A DNA stretch of 64,000 nt from Suillus spraguei (taxonomy: Eukaryota > Basidiomycota > Agaricomycetes > Boletales > Suillaceae), in assembly GCA_016800925.1 (NCBI GenBank), contig JABCPU010000070.1, positions 159,271 through 223,270 of the forward strand, in the 5' to 3' direction. The first letter of the stretch is position 1. The number at the start of each line of letters is the position of its first letter. The position numbers and the translations under genes are program-made. Shown piece after piece: positions 11,282 to 22,502 of the stretch. The notes below the pieces were generated by a model that saw only the letters and a program-made list of their open reading frames with translations, did no database searches and had not been told where the DNA came from.

Positions 11282-11459
11282 GTTGGCGAAAGCCAATATG
11301 TGTTAGGCCCATCAAATTTAAAGGACTTGCTGATGTACTGATCTGAGTGGAACTGGGAAGTCAGATTGTCTCGTATTTCGTCGAGGAGCATCGGAGTTTT
11401 AATTACTGTGCTACGGCTTGGACATGGTGAACTGAGCAAAATGTTTGACATGAATCAAT
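11282..11459 (-). other. Possible upstream exon or 5' leader of copy 2
   Basis: An ATG at 11,451 opens a frame (MSNILLSSPCPSRST, then MLLDEIRDNLTSQFHSDQYI) that is out of phase with MADWKNIIFDN. The same sequence is conserved in the inverted fragment of copy 1 (6350-6430), though 20 bp shorter there. I could not find a convincing intron joining the two frames. Confidence 0.35.
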
Positions 11460-12675
11460 GAAGCGGATTTTGGATCTATACTGGTCTACCGACAAAAGAT
11501 GTGACACGCTCTAATATTGAAATGACGCTAATACTTGATTTTCACAGTTTAAGCCATAATTTAGTATCAGACTAATCTTTTACCGCCAAAGCCTTCAGGG
11601 CCTGACGTCAAGGCACGTGGTTTTCGGATTGCCGTTGCACGTACCATGTCCACTGATTGTTCCGTGCTTTATCTATGTCACAACAGCTCGCAGAAATTTT
11701 GATGGACGAAATGTTCACTAAAGTGCACTAACATGGAGTTTCGGAGGCAAAGATAATTGACTCGCCCTATTTTTGTTTCCCAGGCTATTTGCAAGTAGTT
11801 CAGAGGCGGTCACCTCTTTCAACTTCCGATGCGCACTAGCTAGAAGGACAGCGGAGTCACCCCGTGCTATGAACGAGATGATGATCGGATCTCTTCAAAG
11901 ACTTCAGTGCCACGTGTGCGCAGTGCATCTAGCGACTGTTAGTAATTTCAATAAAATTAAGTATACGTACCTGCACTATGAACGAGCACAGCTGGAATGT
12001 ATGCATAATGATCGGATCACTCAATCACTTTCAAAGACCTCAGTGCCGCCCTGCGCAGTGCGTCTGACTGTTAGGAATGACCAATCCTCGTGTAATAACA
12101 TCGGTCCCCGTGTAATTTTTGGCAAGGTATCCGGTGGCTGTCAGAGGACGCGTTGTGGCGTTGCAAGTGGTTATAATTATATCGTATGTCTTGTCTGAAT
12201 CCCAGATGACTTAATTTGATAGAGTAAAGTCTGTTGATGCAACGGAACAGTCAGGGACCAAATTACCAGTATAATACTACTGACGAAGGCTCAAGAGTCA
12301 AACAACATTGCACCCTATCCCGAATTCGAGGCGAGCATCCCCATATCATTTTGACATCAGATGATACTTCAACAATACGACATAAAGACCGAAATAACTC
12401 ACAAAAGACATGCACGTATATCATTGTGTCATGACAAGACCATTGATTTGATACGTAATCCCTGCGCATCATGTGGAGGGATGCGCAACATCCAAAGATC
12501 AATCCTCTAGCCTCGTATGCACCTTGGCCGTCGAACGCCGCCTCCATCCGCAGGTGGAGTATTGCCATCTTGATGGGAATGCCATGCAATTTAATGTAAG
12601 GTAACCTGTCATAGCTTGTCCTACGTTGGACATGAAATACAAGAATGCATCGTTGTCTGAAGCATGCCGGAGCTG
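11460..12675. other. Intergenic; short degenerate direct repeat
   Basis: No gene supported, though a 141-codon open frame runs 11,773-12,198. Within it a stretch of about 80-100 bp (ctatgaacgag, then gatcggatc, then caaagac.tcagtgcc, then gcgcagtgc) occurs twice, near 11,867-11,945 and 11,977-12,085, so the open frame is probably a by-product of the duplication. 12,440-12,675 is the upstream region of the small secreted protein gene. Confidence 0.5.
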
Positions 12676-12678
12676 CAG

Positions 12679-12685
12679 TATAAAG
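12679..12685 (+). promoter_or_regulatory. TATA box of the small secreted protein gene
   Basis: TATAAAG sits 74 bp upstream of the ATG at 12,759 and is followed by a pyrimidine-rich leader (tactctcctcacc) directly before the start, the usual layout of strongly expressed basidiomycete genes. Confidence 0.6.
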
Positions 12686-12758
12686 GCGAGAGGATATCGT
12701 TAGATTTCCACTCAACTCAATATCATCAACAAACCTTAGTACTCTCCTCACCACAAAC

Positions 12759-13070
12759 ATGAAATCCATCTCACTCGCTTCTATGATCGTAGCTGTTGCA
12801 GTAATGGCTGGTGTAGCCACTGCGTACGACCCTATCGGCCAGACTTGTGACACCCCAGGTAAGTGCTCTTGCTAATTATCATGTGTTTCAGTTTGTGCGA
12901 ATACTGAACTATTACTTGCAGGTGGTTATGAGTGCGCAAACGACGCAAACATCAACGGCGGGAATGCGTTCATTTATGAATGTGATTCGACCGGCGAGTT
13001 CGTGTACGTTGCAGGCTGCGCCTGCCCCAGCTGTTGCGTTTCTGAGGCCAGTGGTGCGTACTGTACGTAA
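12759..13070 (+). CDS. Small secreted cysteine-rich protein
   Basis: Exon 1 12,759-12,858, intron 12,859-12,921 (GTAAGT to TTGCAG, 63 nt), exon 2 12,922-13,070, giving 82 residues. Residues 1-22 (MKSISLASMIVAVAVMAGVA then TA) form a clear signal peptide with cleavage expected after ATA. The mature part, about 60 residues, carries eight cysteines: QTCDTPGGYEC, YEC, AGCACPSCC and YCT. Size, signal, even cysteine count and absence of any catalytic motif make it a small secreted protein of the kind often studied as effectors in plant-associated fungi. It is not a hydrophobin: the hydrophobin spacing with two CC pairs is absent, with only one CC. No other copy in the window. A TATA box supports the start. 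Confidence 0.8.
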
Positions 13071-13339
13071 AAGCAAGAGGTGACTACAGTTTTCCTTGAT
13101 GCCTCTTGAATGGGTGCTGATGTTGCTTTCATTTGGCAATAGAGGTTGTGCATAGAGTGACTAGTGATATGCGAGAGATCGTGGTAAAGGAGTGTTATAG
13201 TAGTCTGGTCCATCGGAAATCAGGTGCTGTGTATTATGTAATGTCGTGCGTGCCAATTTGAGCATTTCGCCACTGCAATTTGGCACTTCTAAAGTCAGTA
13301 CTTCGAACCCAGAGTTTAACACCAACGCAGTAGCTTTTC
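13071..13339. other. 3' flank of the secreted protein gene
   Basis: No coding region seen; ends where the long direct repeat begins. Confidence 0.5.
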
Positions 13340-13790
13340 ACCGAGTGCTTCCCGCGTCTATCTTGCAATTGACAGACAGCTCGGCGAGTTCCCGTCAGAT
13401 TTTCTTTATTTGACACATGATATCTATTCTAGTAGTGAATATTATTTCAGTCGCACTACAGACCTTATATGCCCGCACTTGAGTCAGGCCGTGAAGTCAC
13501 TGTGCATCATGGGAGTCTCACTTCCGAGGAAGAAGCATCTGAGTGCAGACCTGCGATCATAACACACACAATGAACTCACGAACCAGAACCGTTCTCTTA
13601 CACACCTCGTAAGAAGATCTTGAACATAAAATTAAGGTTATTGCTGATTCTACTTTGTTTTAACTAAATATCCTCTGCTTAGCAGCGGATACAGTCCACT
13701 TTGCCGCGGCCTCCCTCGAGTACTACTCTTCAAAGGACAGAAATTAGAAACAAACAAAAACTTGAATGAACATATGATCTGATTCACTGA
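13340..13790. repeat. Direct repeat left of Cys-rich copy 3 (contains repeat R, copy 2)
   Basis: From gtgcttcccgcgtctatctt through catgatatctattctag and on through repeat R, the sequence is matched in the same orientation at about 15,630-16,020. The pair flanks Cys-rich copy 3. Divergence is visible throughout (a mismatch or indel roughly every 6-10 bases by eye), so the pair is not recent. Confidence 0.7.
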
Positions 13791-13885
13791 GCAGAATCGA
13801 CGACCCTTGGCTCGACAGACTATGAGGGCACTAGCGGAATATAGACATAATATAAAGAACATTTCTGTACCAGCGATGTGCGGTA

Positions 13886-15430
13886 TCAATCAGAAGTCAT
13901 ATCCTCGTCATCGTCATCGTAATCTAATTCCTCTTCATTGTAGCATCGCTGTGGTAGTGTGCGGGATCATCAACTCCAATGACAAGAAGAAACGTTCGCA
14001 ATCACTCACCTCAGCGATGTGATGTTGAATAAGAGCCTCAACTTTGCACTGGTAACATACAACATTAGAATTATCACCTTTGGCTTCTTTATATTGACAG
14101 AATTTGCAAATGCTTCCCTCGCATTTGAAGCAGAATTTCTCGTTAATACCGGCGCATTCCTCACAAAGGAAAATTTTCACAGCCCTGGCACCTGGAAACA
14201 GTCTGCTCTACTTCTATTCGTTCTTCATCCTCCCTACAGTCCTCACAAAGCCCCTCACGTAAGCACAGCCCGCAAACTCTGATATATGAGCACGCTCGAC
14301 AGAAACGCTGGCAGCACCCAGGACACGTAAGGATGCCACTAGCGGGATATCCTGCATCCTGTAACTTGCAGCCACCGCAAGCCCAGTACTGACCACATGG
14401 ACAAATGAAGTCTTGTGTAACACAACCACGGCAAGTTGTGGTGCCGACACGGGACCAACAATCATCATTACAGCAGCGGCGCCCATGTTTTCCGTTCGCT
14501 TTACTGTTCTCTATACAAGTAGTAGACTGGCAATGTAAGGTACGCGGTAGGTGTAATCGGGCTACATCAGTGTTTGGCGAGGGAGGTCCGGTGCCGTGAG
14601 TGTCGCCATTAGAAATTGGGCGCCCAATGCACCACTGAAGTTCAACTGAACAAAACCAGCGTGTGCATGTGGGACACTTTCCCAGACGAGGTAGAGAGCC
14701 TGGACGCTCCATACATGAAGTACAGAATTTAGTGTTGCGATGATTGGAACACTGTACGATGGGGATGGTAGAGGAGGCTTGACAATCGATATTGGAGCAG
14801 GAGATAGCTTTACATATGTTGCACGATGTCCGCTTTGTCGAGCAGATAGGACAATGTAGACTGTCAAGTGACAAGTTCTTTACGCCATCTTCATCGATCA
14901 GACCTTTGTCGATAAGACGGCAATAAAATGCCTGTTCAAATCTCCAATATGCTTACAACTAATCAATTACTCGCCTTGACTCTATTTCGATGCTGTTCTC
15001 GCGCCATCTCAAGGCGGTGGGCTGTCTCCTGTTTTTGCGTCTCTTGCGCTTCCCATTTCGCTCGAACAATCCTCCCTACGTAATCTCTTAGTTCCTTAAG
15101 AGTAGGGATAATCTCCTGGGGTACCGAAAGATGATGATCACGGAGTTTGTCATGAATATGCATACTGTTTAAATCAATCATGAAGCGGGTGTTCATGACA
15201 CCTTCCTGGAGATTGAGGATGACAATTGATGGCGCATATCCAGGATCTTCAAGTTGTACCTTATAGGAAAGACTTAATGAGCGCCATTTGTCCACTGTGG
15301 ATGGAATTGGACTTTGAGGATCAACAGCGCGATAGATGCATTGCATAACCTGCACGACCAAAGGGAACATAGGATGCTCGAGCTTGCATTATCAAAATGA
15401 TGTTGTTCCAACCGGCCATGTTCGCGAAAG
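13886..15430 (-). pseudogene. Cys-rich multi-zinc-finger gene, copy 3 (frameshifted)
   Basis: Exons 1 (about 15,430-14,975), 2 (14,931-14,010) and 3 (13,948-13,886) are recognisable, with introns of 43 and 61 nt. The second intron has a canonical GTGAGTG donor and CACAG acceptor and leads to an acidic tail (EEELDYDDDDEDMTSD). Two lesions break it. Near 15,380-15,412 two bases are missing relative to copy 2, between MAGWNNIILIM and MFPLVVQVMQ. Near 14,167-14,178 there is one extra base in an A/T run, so QGCENFPL ends and the true frame resumes as FLCEECAGINEKFC. The Cys pattern is otherwise kept (CPICSTKRTSCNIC, CPTCTRWFCS, CPGCCQRFCRACSYIRVCGL). Either a young pseudogene or, if both indels are sequencing errors, a working paralogue. 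Confidence 0.75.
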
Positions 15431-15629
15431 CCAATGTGTTTCAAATTTAAAGAACCTGCTGAGAAGAATCATCGTATTTCGTCACGTGAGGAGCATCGGA
15501 GTTTCAATCACAATCATAGAACATCGTAGCCTGTAGGTCTACTATCTATGTAGTATGTAGCTGCGCGAACAGCCATCACTGTGAGTCTAGACATTAGCAT
15601 TTCTGTTCTGGCATGCCACTCATTCGACT

Positions 15630-16020
15630 CTGTGCTAAGTGCTTCCCGCGCCTATCTTGCAATCCACAAACAGCTGAGTTCCCGCCAGACTTGACTCTTT
15701 CTTGACCGCACGATATGATATCTATTTTAGCACATCCTCAATATTAATGTTATTTCGGTTGTACAATGGACTTACATGCCTGCACTTGAGTTGGGCCGTG
15801 GAGTCGCAGTGGACCGTAGGAGCCCACCCCCGAGGAAAAAGCATCGGAGTCCAGACCTGCAATCATCGCACACACGATAAATCACGAACCAGAATTGTTT
15901 TCTTGCACACCTCGTATAAGAAGATCTTGAACATGAAGTTGATGCTCTTGCTAATTCTACTGTGTTTTAACCAAATATCCTTTGCTTAACAGCAGATGCA
16001 GTCCACTTTTCCGCGGCCCT
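15630..16020. repeat. Direct repeat right of Cys-rich copy 3 (repeat R, copy 3)
   Basis: Same orientation as 13,340-13,740: gtgcttcccgcgcctatctt, catgatatct-like segment, cctgcacttgag, aatcacgaaccagaa, aagatcttgaacatgaagtt and the cgcggccctccc end. With the left copy it brackets about 2 kb holding Cys-rich copy 3. Confidence 0.7.
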
Positions 16021-16496
16021 CCCCCAGGGAGATCACGATCAACTTTTAGAAAGCAGGGACTCGGATACATTATGATAGTGTGTGCATATAACTAACCAAA
16101 GCATACAATTGATGGATGTCGGGCTACTCACAGGTATATATACTGACCAACTTCAGGTTCTCATTTGTGAACATATGGTGGCGATTAATTTATACTGAAA
16201 ACATGCGATCCGGGCGCCGCGTCCAGGAGGCGGCGTGATAAAATTGTAGGCCCTGGCTGCATAAACGAACAACTATGGCAAGCACTTTTCACTGCTAGTA
16301 CGAAGTTCTATGGCACACGCTTTATTTCAATAAGCACGCCCACATCGAAGAACATTTGTCTTGGAGTAATAACGGGAGGTATGATACACGTACAGATATA
16401 CAGCTAACAAGTACAAGTAATGGTAATAATTATTTCCACAACATCCTGCTCCGTGGCGTCACTTTCCTCCCTCACCTTATGAGTCACACATCACCG
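16021..16496. other. Intergenic
   Basis: No gene or repeat recognised. Contains the 3' end region of the minus-strand gene to the right. Confidence 0.5.
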
Positions 16497-17753
16497 TTAA
16501 GCGTGCGCCTCCCCGTTAGCTCCATTGTCGCCATTTCCGTCCTTCTTCCGGCGAATGACAACATATGTGTCGCTTGACTCGTCACCCGAAACAGCCTCAA
16601 CATCGCCACCAACATGACCCACGCGCTCAGGCTCGATAAGTTTGCTGTAAAGGCGTGAGGAACTGTCATGATGCGAAACAAGACAAGATACTGACCGCTC
16701 AGCGCGGATCATGTTCAGGTCGTGGGAGAGAAGACCATGACCGGCTACAGGTCCATAATACGAGATTCCTGCAAGGGAGCCGATAATGCACGTGCCCACG
16801 AGGATGGAAAGGTAGAAGCGGTACTGGGAGTACCATTTTGGTGCTGAGAAGGCAGAATCAGAAGGGAACCACGACCCTGCATCAAAGAGACTCACTCCAA
16901 CCGGCAGCAGTGACTCTATTATCGGCATACCATAGTGCAGTGAATCCAAGCCACTGCCAAAGCAGCGCGAAAGTAGGTTGAAGGGTAATGGTCGACCACG
17001 CCAAGACTGCGGGAGAGACGCCGAGGAGCAGACGGGGGTAGCCTTTGTACCCGCCCAGACCACTGAATTCCATACCCCAGTGCATTGCACCTAAATATAA
17101 CATGAGCCAAGTAAGTTATCGAAATAGAAGTGGGGTCACGTGCCAAGGAAGGACAAAAGCACTGCGCCATAGTGGACTTGGAAGTTGAGTGCTTGGTCTA
17201 ATATATTAAGCGCAACACCAGGGTCCATATTAGTAATAACACCCATGGTAGCGAGACCTGCTTGGTGTGCAAGATATACAGTAGTCGCAGACGACGCGAT
17301 GTAAGGGATGCCACCAGCGAGGCCCATGACGAGATAGGGGGTTGGCACAGAGTGGGCGACTGCGGTGGTGATACCGAACTACATTGGATAATCACAGCAA
17401 CATGGATAATAAGACAACCGACTTAATCTGCACAAAGGGAGACATACGAAAGAATCTTTTGTTGGCTTGATGCTGTCTACTGTGAACACGCCGCCAGCGA
17501 TCGAGCGCGCCCAGTCTGTCATTGAGTTCCCAACTTCCTCCTTCACATTCTGCCTCGCATGCTCGAGTGTCTGGCTGCCTGGTCTGCCCGAGACCGAGCT
17601 TGCCGCGAACCGTGCATGAACTTGGGCAAGGTTTATAGCTGTTGGGCGGGCTGTGAATTGGAAAGAGCTCTGAAACTGCGGAGGACGACGAAGGGTGAGT
17701 GGGGCACGACGAAGCGCAGTTGTGCGATAAAGGGTACCGAAAAGTGTGTTCAT
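16497..17753 (-). CDS. DUF3429 family mitochondrial membrane protein
   Basis: Exons 17753-17448, 17378-17144, 17090-16896 and 16843-16497, possibly with a further in-frame 51 nt intron (GTCAGT to TTTACAG) near 16,645-16,695. The N-terminus MNTLFGTLYRTTALRRAP is Arg-rich and lacks acids, as in a mitochondrial presequence. Exons 2-4 give the family core: VPTPYLVMGLAGGIPYIAS, the NFQVHYGAVLLSFLGAMHWG run across intron 2, LGFTALWYADNRV, WYSQYRFYLSILVG. That makes about five hydrophobic helices, as in the DUF3429/TMEM69 group of inner-membrane proteins of unknown biochemical role. Intron 2 (17,091-17,143) has a GC donor (G^GCACGTGA) and needs it to keep SFLGAMHWG intact. I chose 17,753 rather than the ATG at 17,819 because the presequence begins there. 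Confidence 0.8.
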
Positions 17754-18074
17754 AGCTGTGGTCAAAATGATGATGGAAGGCGCAGGCCTCAAGGTACCAT
17801 GCCTTATAGAGCAACCCAAATGACGTCGCGTGACATCATATACGACAACACACTATAAAGTCGTGGATTTCCAATACGCCAGTATGGAGGAGATCACAGG
17901 CATCGCCCGCCGAAATGAAAATACAACGCCCACTCCATTCTGTACTTACAGCATTTCAGGCCGCCGAAGGGACTAACAACGTGACGCATGGCTTCAGTAG
18001 CATCAATCAATAAGCAATCTACAGCCCCCGCAGGGGAGGTTCTCCAAAACACGGGGTATCGCACGATTCTAGAG
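17754..18074. promoter_or_regulatory. Promoter region between two minus-strand genes
   Basis: About 320 bp between the stop of the F-box/WD40 gene and the start of the DUF3429 gene. No TATA box within the first 100 bp upstream of 17,753. A CRE-like tgacgtcgcgtgac lies at 17,821-17,834. Confidence 0.4.
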
Positions 18075-20251
18075 CTACAGTTTAATGAAAGATGTATCGA
18101 TCCCATGAGAAAAATCCCAAATACAGATCCTCTGTAGGGACATGATCAGCTTCTAGGCGAATGCCGAGAATGTATACACCTCACCTGATCTTCTCCGCAC
18201 GAAACAATCTGTATGGTACAAGATTCAGTCAAGTTAAAAATACATTTAGAGGACGGACCTTGGTACAATCAAAACCCACACAGAATATCCTTCCTGTGTG
18301 ACCACCATTCAGTTCAGCGACCAGCGCCCCTGTCTTCCTGTCCCACACCTGTGTCAACACAAAGTGATGAGTCCCATATAACCCCCGCGATTGCGTTCAA
18401 CATACCTTAATGGTTAAATCATAGCTCCCACTGACAGCAAACTCCTCCCCAAGGGCAACACTTCGCACAAGATGGGTGTGTCTCTCTTGTTCCCGCCGTG
18501 CAGTTAATCCATGCGACCCACAAGCATGACACACGACAGTGTTTGCATCTGGCCGCATGGTATCGAATCGTGTGAGAGAAGAATGCAAAAAGAATGGTGC
18601 CGTCCCCTGTCCCGGTATCATTGCAATATTATCTTGGGCATGAGACTGTGAGGAGGTTGAGGTAGAAGCCGTGGCTGAAGGAATAGTGTTGAACTCAGGG
18701 TTTGTCGACCAGCCTTGCGACGAAGCTATGTCAAACATGCGTAAATGCATATCTGATGAGCCAGACAACAAATATGGGGGCTTGAACTCGATAGAGGCAA
18801 TGCTGAAGACGTTATCTCAGTATTCACATCTACTAGTGGGAAATTCAGGAAGAGCTTCACCCTCGTGCATGGTGTTCCTCAAAGGTGCTGATGAGCGCGC
18901 CAGTGTTTGCATTCCAAACACGTACGGAACGGTCACCAGAGCCAGACACTATCACGTCACCAACGACAGAAACGGCGTTAACAGCTGCACGATGTGCACG
19001 AAACACAAATTGGGGCTTCAAGGACGGAAACCCATATGTTCTGACAGTCCGGTCTGGGAAAGTGAACATTCAGCCAACTAACAGATAAGGCCGTAGATCA
19101 AGCAAACCTTTGGAACACGTCGCCAGCCTCCCGCTATCAACGCGAACACAAAGCACACTGTCAAGATGGTCTTGCAGGACCTTAATCAGCTTGTCCTTGC
19201 CGAGGTCCCAAACAACAACACGTCTATCACTCCCTCCAGTCACCAGAAAGCCTGCACTGCTAGGCTCGTTTGCCAAAGCATCCTCTCCAGACTTCACAAA
19301 GTCGGAAGATACGCATAAGCTTAGGACACTAGAATCATGTAACTCGCCGACCACGCGCCGTACGCGGTCCGTGCGCAGATCCCACTCCCGAACAGTGCGG
19401 TCTTTCGAACCTGTAAATAGTACCTGCAGGGGTGCGGACCGACCATCAAGCCCTGCTGGATACGTCCATAACCAAAGGCAGTACACTGCAGCGCTGTGGC
19501 CACCGGCATCTGCAGAGGGTAATGTACGCCTACGATATGCGCCCTGGCAAAAACGATTGTGTAAGAGCATGTGCGTCTGGTGGAGGAGTTTGTAGTCCGG
19601 CGCAAGATGCGTACTACGTGGCAGAACGCCATACTGTGATGTGATACGAGATATCGGGGTGATGGCGGTTGTCGAGGAGGAAGATAACGCAGCTGAAGTA
19701 ATAGGTATTAGGAGATGGGATAGACCTTGTGCTTCAATGTCGTCAATGTCCATCGGCATGGACGTCCAGTCAACCGAGTCATCCCCAATAAAATCGACGA
19801 TATCTCCCGGGCCTTCACCACTCCCTTCGTCCTCGTCCTCCTCTTCGTCACCCATACCTTCATCTTCGTCCCTTTCTTCAGGAACAACTGCGTCCGCAGG
19901 ATCTGCATCACCAAGTCCGTCCCAAGGGGTTGGCGCGGAAACGTCCGTGCGCCATTCCCAGCCATGTGCATAGCAAAGACGGCGCCAAAGTACTTGGTCT
20001 ATTGCGAGGGCGTGCCAACGTTTAGAGACAAGAGAGCAGGTGAGCAAGGAAGCTGCTTGGAGATGCGTGAAAATGAGGAGAGAAAGTTCCGTAGGAAGGG
20101 ACTGAAAGTTAATCAGCTTATTGGGTCAGGGCTGTTGGACGCAGAACGTCAGACTCACCCCAACGATATCAAACTGCAACAGAGGGGTCATTCTACGCTG
20201 CAAACTTGCAAGCACAGAACGAGGAAGACACTCGAGGAGCTTGTAGGTCAT
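18075..20251 (-). CDS. F-box and WD40-repeat protein (SCF substrate adaptor)
   Basis: Exon 1 20251-20159 (MTYKLLECLP start), then GTGAGT intron, then an F-box (LPTELSLLIFTHLQAASLLT, CSLVSKRWHALA, LWRRLC). An acidic Asp/Glu linker follows, then WD repeats: LFTGSKDRTVREWDLRT, FLVTGGSDRRVVVWDLGKDK, LATCSKDRTVRTY, VIVSGSGDRSVRVWNANTG, LLSGSSDMHLRMFD, FAVSGSYDLTIKVWDRKTG and KIVSCGEDQRICIWDF. Several repeats are only completed by splicing (SKDRTV, TIKVWD, GEDQRICIWD), which fixes the introns near 19.1, 18.8, 18.35, 18.25 and 18.13 kb. The last exon ends at TAG 18,075-18,077. Family role: the F-box binds Skp1 and the propeller recruits a target for ubiquitination, as in Met30/Pof1- and Cdc4-type proteins. 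The specific target is not predictable. Appears intact. Confidence 0.85.
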
Positions 20252-20690
20252 TTCTGTGAACGTTCATGCGAACAACAGCATCCCGTTTCGGGTGAGTGGA
20301 ATACAAGAAGCAAAATGGTCAACATAGTGCCTGATGCAGCGGATTAAATATAAACCTTCGCGTTCCATATCATTCGATGCCATGGTAGCTAAATGCCAGT
20401 CAAGGCTCCGTGCGATGCCCTTGCCTTTGACGTCTGCCGGTGATCCCGTTTAAATACTACCGCATGGTGAAATTTTTGCTCAGAAATACCTGCATCCTTG
20501 TTGGACTGCCAGCCAGTTCTGTGATTCGCTTGTATTATCCCCAAACCCGACCTGGTGGTTGCTGCGTTGGTAGTGCTGTAGCTTTGTGAGAATGCGAGCT
20601 TAAGCCCTTTGATATCTGCATCTGAAAATCCGTCATCGGTGAGACTTATCATAATCTCTAGTAGGGATTTGATGCACTGTGGTGGTACAA
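20252..20690 (-). pseudogene. Relic 'a', related to 28,900-29,350
   Basis: The minus strand reads DGFSDADIKGLKLAFSQSY and KDAGISEQKFHH. A related unit at 29.06-29.33 kb reads DGFSDADHYGSS and KDAGIPEQRIPP. Nucleotide similarity extends over about 450 bp, including non-coding parts (gaagacactcgaggag near 20,223). No start, no complete frame, family unknown. At 29 kb the same unit continues into relic 'c' on its 5' side, so both are probably pieces of one dead gene. Confidence 0.55.
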
Positions 20691-20894
20691 GAGGCCTGAG
20701 TGGGCGGCCAGATGCCTCTCGAGTCCAAAGCGTTGAGGGAAGAAGCCTGTGTCACGACTCACGACCTAACTACTAAAGTGGTGATATGGCCTAAAATAGA
20801 AATATTTCCTTCTCATCGTCGACATATGCCGAGGCCAGTCGTATTTACCGAGCCTAGCAAGTTCATTCAATCGCATTCGCTAAGCTCCAATCAT

Positions 20895-21410
20895 ATACTA
20901 GTATGCGTAGCTCCTCTAATCCCGCACGGGCCATGTCCACTGATCGGACATCACTCAAATCTCGACAAAACCGCATTTCTGATGCGAATGATATTATACT
21001 GTAAAATTTAAATGACCTTGGAAAGTGCCAAGAAAGGTCCTAAGTAACACAAGAACATATCGGTCTACACCAAGTCTGCATCCATGTTAAAGGTCTGCTT
21101 ATTGAGTCTACTTGGTAGAGATCGATCAATCACTAATCAGCTGGTATGTATGTAAGTATAAGTCAATTGCATTATCGCAACCAGCAAGGAATTTTGTTAT
21201 GACAATTAGGACAGGAAGTGTTCGACTCGCATGCCACCCGTTTATCCTTCGCCGGTCGCCTATCAAGATCGGTTCGAAAATGAGAGAAAGCACTTCAGAA
21301 CGGACATGACACCGTGTTTGCCTCTTGAATATGAGAGACAGATGTGATGTTACATCTGACTCGGACAAAGACAAAAGAAGACTGTCGAGAACATACTGGT
21401 TGACAATCTG
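20895..21410. repeat. Direct repeat b, left copy (partner at 24,745-25,400)
   Basis: Blocks such as gtagctcctctaatcc, atgtccactgatcggacatc, ggtctgcttattg, cgcctatcaagatcggttcg and agaagactgtc..gaacata match the segment right of the NACHT gene in the same orientation. Similarity is clear but imperfect, and the right copy has an extra stretch of about 200 bp near 25,070-25,310. The pair encloses the split NACHT gene. Confidence 0.65.
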
Positions 21411-21420
21411 ATATCACTGG

Positions 21421-22096
21421 TTATAGGCAGGTCAGGGTCACGAAGAGCCCATGCAAGGGAAAGGATGAGATCGGTAAGCTCAGGTTCGGATGTGCATTCA
21501 TCAAGGGCATCAATAACAAATGTCAAAGGCGGACATCCACGCAATCTAGATTGAAGGTTCCATAGGGGTCTGAGAAAGAGAGCCTCCATCTGGTCCCGGA
21601 GAAGCGTGTTTGGGTCTAGTAGAGCGGGGTTTTCTTGAATAATTCTGCTCACATCCTGCCGTATAATTGGAAAATTAGTTGCAAGCTGGTAGACAAGTGT
21701 CGCAAAGAAATATCCAGTTGTGCAGCGTTTGGTGTGCTTGCGCGAGAAAAAGAATGTTCCCGCTAGCCGTGATTCGACATTCGTCTCTTCTGTCACTTTT
21801 AGACCCCTCATCCTTTTAGCTACTGTAAACGCAACGGCAGACTTTCCAACGCCAGCCGTACCATGCAACCAAATGAGTTGATTCTTCTCTCTGTTGTCCA
21901 AAAATGCGTAGATGTATTTGAGGAGGTCTACTCGAGTCTCTGCCAAACATTTCGGGTGAGGCTGGCGCTCACGGGAGTTGTACTGAGCACCCTTGACAAC
22001 GAGCTGAGATAGCCTCGCCCAAATTCCTTCAAGAACTGCCAAAGAGGTTATAGTCTTATAGAACATACGAGAGATAAAAGATGGAAATACTGACAT
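21421..22096 (-). pseudogene. NACHT NTPase, N-terminal half (inverted)
   Basis: Reads about 248 codons. Walker A (LHGTAGVGKSAVAFTVAKRM) at about residue 80, FFFSRKHTKRCTTGYFFATL after it, and Walker B (LTFVIDALDEC) at about residue 203, then LSLAWALRDPDLPIT, where similarity ends at 21,421. The frame continues with unrelated residues (SDIRLSTSMF) copied from repeat b. Fungal NACHT proteins continue at this point with a strand and an LTSR motif, and exactly that continuation (THIVLTSRSE) is found 1.08 kb away on the other strand at 22,503. This half is therefore the front of the gene at 22.5-24.3 kb, turned around by an inversion. NACHT proteins are STAND NTPases used in fungal self/non-self recognition and cell death. 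Confidence 0.8.
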
Positions 22097-22502
22097 TGAT
22101 CGTCACTCATTAACGAGGGTTGTGATATACGATGAATCAACTGAATGTACTAGTTGAGTTCAGGGGTGTAGTTAGAAATAATCCTGGTGGTAGTTTTCTG
22201 GAGGGACGACATACGAAGATTTGCAATAAAGCTTGTAAGCTGTGACAAGACTTGGGTCGACGATCAAGCTGTCGATTGATGGGGTGTGCGAAGCGTGGAT
22301 GGACGAATGAATCTATTCTGCTATGGAAAGCTCGCTGGATTGTTTTGGAGTACGCCTGAAGAACGAGTAGGTGCTCGCTGTTCGACGTCGAGTGCTTGCA
22401 GGACACAAGGCAGTTAAGCCAGATGCAGAAACCACGTGAGTCAATAATGCTGAGTGTGTTGTAGGTTAACTGAACGTTTATATGAATCGTTGAAAATGAT
22501 GA
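22097..22502 (-). other. Former 5' region of the NACHT gene (inside the inverted segment)
   Basis: Lies between the two NACHT halves. If the 1.08 kb inversion is undone, this sequence would be upstream of the NACHT start. No TATA box or convincing upstream exon recognised. Confidence 0.4.

Noticed and set aside
11773..12198. 141-codon plus-strand frame as a gene
   Set aside because: Contains a degenerate internal direct repeat, no family match and no promoter features.
19110..20347. Plus-strand open frames of 110-206 codons
   Set aside because: Antisense shadows of the F-box/WD40 gene; low-complexity Ser/Pro composition mirrors the Asp/Glu-rich linker.
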